A stretch of 7,407 nt of DNA from Tannerella sp. GTDB lineage: Bacteria > Bacteroidota > Bacteroidia > Bacteroidales > Tannerellaceae. Each line of letters starts with the position of its first letter. Position 1 is the first letter of the stretch. Below, in pieces: positions 6,673-7,407 of this stretch. The position numbers were made by a program, and so were the translations under genes. The stretch is from contig JAISEZ010000063.1 of assembly GCA_031263835.1 (NCBI GenBank), forward strand, positions 1 through 7,407, given 5' to 3'. The notes beneath the pieces are model-generated. The model had not been told where the DNA came from. It made no database searches and was given only the letters and a program-made list of their open reading frames with translations.

Positions 6673-6966
6673 GTGACCAGAGGTTCGGCTACCGCCACCA
6701 CCGCCGGTCTGAACGGCACAATCCTGACCGATTTCGGTACAGGTACCGCAGGCGCGCCGCCGGCAAAAACGCTGAAAGCCCGGACAGACAACGGCATACT
6801 GTACATCTCCGGCCTGACCGCCGGCAAACCCTGGTCGATATACGGCATTTCCGGCCTGCTCCTCCGTCAGGGCACAGCCGCCGGCCCCGAAATCACCGTC
6901 ACCCTGCCGGCACAGGGCATGTATGTCGTCGTGTCGGGCGAGGAAGCGGTCAAAGTGGTGTACTAA
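6673..6966 (+). CDS. Surface-protein fragment 3: probable type IX secretion C-terminal sorting domain
   Basis: The frame can be followed upstream of 6673 as PFAFTVTVTRGSATATT, a natural continuation of fragment 2, so the GTG at 6673 is not a real start. From about residue 34 of this piece the sequence LKARTDNGILYISGLTAG, then WSIYGISGLLLRQG, and the end GMYVVVSGEEAVKVVY follow the order of type IX sorting domains: a strand, an IYxxxG-type strand, a G(I/M)Y(I/V)V strand and a terminal KVV. In organisms with that system the domain directs export through the outer membrane and is removed on surface attachment. Assignment is by resemblance only. Confidence 0.6.
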   Translation: MTRGSATATTAGLNGTILTDFGTGTAGAPPAKTLKARTDNGILYISGLTAGKPWSIYGISGLLLRQGTAAGPEITVTLPAQGMYVVVSGEEAVKVVY

Positions 6967-6974
6967 GAAGCAGT

Positions 6975-6995
6975 GATTAGTGATTAGTAGTTAAT
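6975..6995. repeat. 7-bp tandem array (GRTTARY), copy 3
   Basis: Three 7-bp units, GATTAGT, GATTAGT and AGTTAAT, possibly preceded by a degraded unit AAGCAGT (6968-6974). The array starts eight bases after the TAA (6964-6966) of the surface-protein pseudogene, the same 3' placement as the other two copies. Confidence 0.7.
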
Positions 6996-7019
6996 GCTGT
7001 TGTTCCCGCCGCCCGCCGC

Positions 7020-7047
7020 GTAGAGACGCGATGCATCGCGTCTCTAC
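7020..7047. repeat. Perfect 28-bp palindrome
   Basis: GTAGAGACGCGATG (7020-7033) is followed directly by its exact reverse complement CATCGCGTCTCTAC (7034-7047). There is no spacer. It could fold as a hairpin in RNA or a cruciform in DNA. No T-tract follows, so it is not a standard intrinsic terminator. I recall near-identical palindromes as dispersed repeats in other bacterial genomes, but cannot confirm that here. Confidence 0.9.
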
Positions 7048-7138
7048 CTCCGAGCTGCGCTTCGGGAGCGGCCGTCTGGCAGAAAATCAGGCTGCTATGC
7101 TTTCTGCGCAGGAAAAAAACAAATTTGCGTATCAAATA

Positions 7139-7170
7139 TTTGGCTGTTCCGGGAATAATATGTAGTTTTG
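7139..7170 (+). promoter_or_regulatory. Bacteroidota-type promoter for the tRNA-Leu transcript
   Basis: TTTG at 7139-7142 and TAGTTTTG at 7163-7170 match the -33 TTTG and -7 TAnnTTTG elements, separated by 20 bases, the expected spacing. Transcription would begin around 7176-7180. The nearest gene downstream is the tRNA at 7299. Confidence 0.75.
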
Positions 7171-7177
7171 CACCCGA

Positions 7178-7298
7178 AATAAGAAAAATGAGTAACAGGG
7201 GCCGGACAGACTGGCTGCGTGAAAACCCTCTCTTTTATTTCAGAGATAAAACACGGGAACGATAAGCGGTCGTTCTCTTATAATAATGAAGGTAATAA
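7178..7298 (+). other. Transcribed leader between promoter and tRNA-Leu
   Basis: About 120 bases separate the predicted transcription start from the tRNA 5' end. The stretch contains a 25-codon open frame from the ATG at 7188 to the TAA at 7263-7265 (starting MSNRGRTDWLRENPLFYFRD) and a small hairpin with arms GAACGA (7257-7262) and TCGTTC (7270-7275). Neither is convincing as a gene or regulator. The simplest reading is a 5' precursor sequence removed by RNase P. The low-complexity open frame has no leucine-codon enrichment that would suggest a leader peptide. Confidence 0.4.
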
Positions 7299-7381
7299 GC
7301 CCAGGTGGCGGAATTGGTAGACGCGCTCGTTTCAGGTGCGAGTGGTTCATAGCCGTGCAGGTTCGAGTCCTGTTCTGGGCA
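7299..7381 (+). tRNA. tRNA-Leu (anticodon CAG)
   Basis: The full cloverleaf can be drawn. The acceptor stem GCCCAGG (7299-7305) pairs with TCTGGGC (7374-7380), with one G-T pair, and the discriminator is A7381. The D arm is GCG/CGC (7308-7310, 7322-7324) around GAATTGGTAGA. The anticodon stem is CTCGT/GCGAG (7326-7330, 7338-7342) with loop TTCAGGT, giving anticodon CAG at 7333-7335, which reads CTG leucine codons. A long class II variable arm with a short GGT/GCC stem (7344-7354) fits leucine tRNAs. The T arm is GCAGG/CCTGT with loop TTCGAGT (7362-7368). The 3' CCA is not fully encoded (CCT follows A73), so it must be added enzymatically. Confidence 0.97.
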
Positions 7382-7407
7382 CCTTTTCTCTATGCGCAGG
7401 TGGTGGA

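Larger units (their letters stand above)
3482..6966 (+). pseudogene. Decayed BspA-like LRR surface protein with probable type IX sorting domain
   Basis: Three reading-frame pieces form what was one long secreted-protein gene. In order: BspA-type leucine-rich repeats, an IPT/TIG-like Ig fold, a conserved domain with a DPND motif, a beta-rich Bacterial-repeat (InlB B-like) domain, and a C-terminal module resembling a type IX secretion sorting domain. Three lesions are visible. The 5' end, with promoter and signal peptide, is missing and replaced by the inverted-repeat element. An in-frame TAA lies at 4328-4330, with homologous-looking sequence continuing in the same frame. A frameshift near 6645-6657 moves the last domain into another frame. 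Without a signal peptide the product could not be exported even if translated. Domain calls rest on pattern recognition. Either internal lesion alone could be a sequencing error, but the missing 5' end could not be. Confidence 0.82.

Noticed and set aside
7188..7265. 25-codon open frame as a leader-peptide gene
   Set aside because: It has no leucine-codon run, no attenuator-like terminator before the tRNA and no testable conservation.
7382..7407. Terminator after the tRNA
   Set aside because: Only a TTTT run is visible, with no hairpin before the window ends.

Overview
The window looks like chromosomal DNA of a Bacteroidota member, most likely of the order Bacteroidales. Four things point there: a TamL-type Omp85 lipoprotein, promoters matching the Bacteroidota form (TAnnTTTG, once with an upstream TTTG at 20-base spacing), no clear Shine-Dalgarno sequences, and the remains of a BspA-like leucine-rich-repeat surface protein ending in what looks like a type IX secretion sorting domain. 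I cannot name the species.

Layout. 1-322 is non-coding and repeat-rich. 323-2683 (+) is an intact tamL-type gene whose signal peptide is written by a degenerate 8-bp repeat array. 2684-2940 holds a 7-bp array that starts inside the tamL stop codon, a second 8-bp array, and a promoter. 2941-3195 (+) is a type B ribosomal protein L31 gene followed by a clear intrinsic terminator. 3260-3497 holds a 9-C run, a second 7-bp array and a 27-bp-armed inverted-repeat element. 3498-6966 (+) is a large decayed surface-protein gene: it has lost its 5' end, has an in-frame TAA at 4328-4330, and has a frameshift near 6645-6657. 6967-7298 has a third 7-bp array, a perfect 28-bp palindrome, a strong promoter and a roughly 120-base leader. 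7299-7381 (+) is tRNA-Leu(CAG).

The genes do not form a pathway. TamL is an outer-membrane assembly component, and L31 and the tRNA serve translation. The pseudogene would have encoded an exported, surface-attached multidomain protein.

The most unusual feature is the repeat landscape. Two families of short arrays with strict periods (8 bp ending in CAT; 7 bp, GRTTARY) sit at gene boundaries. One 8-bp array has become the hydrophobic core of an outer-membrane lipoprotein signal peptide, and one 7-bp array overlaps a stop codon. I found no evidence of a defence system, CRISPR array or complete transposon.
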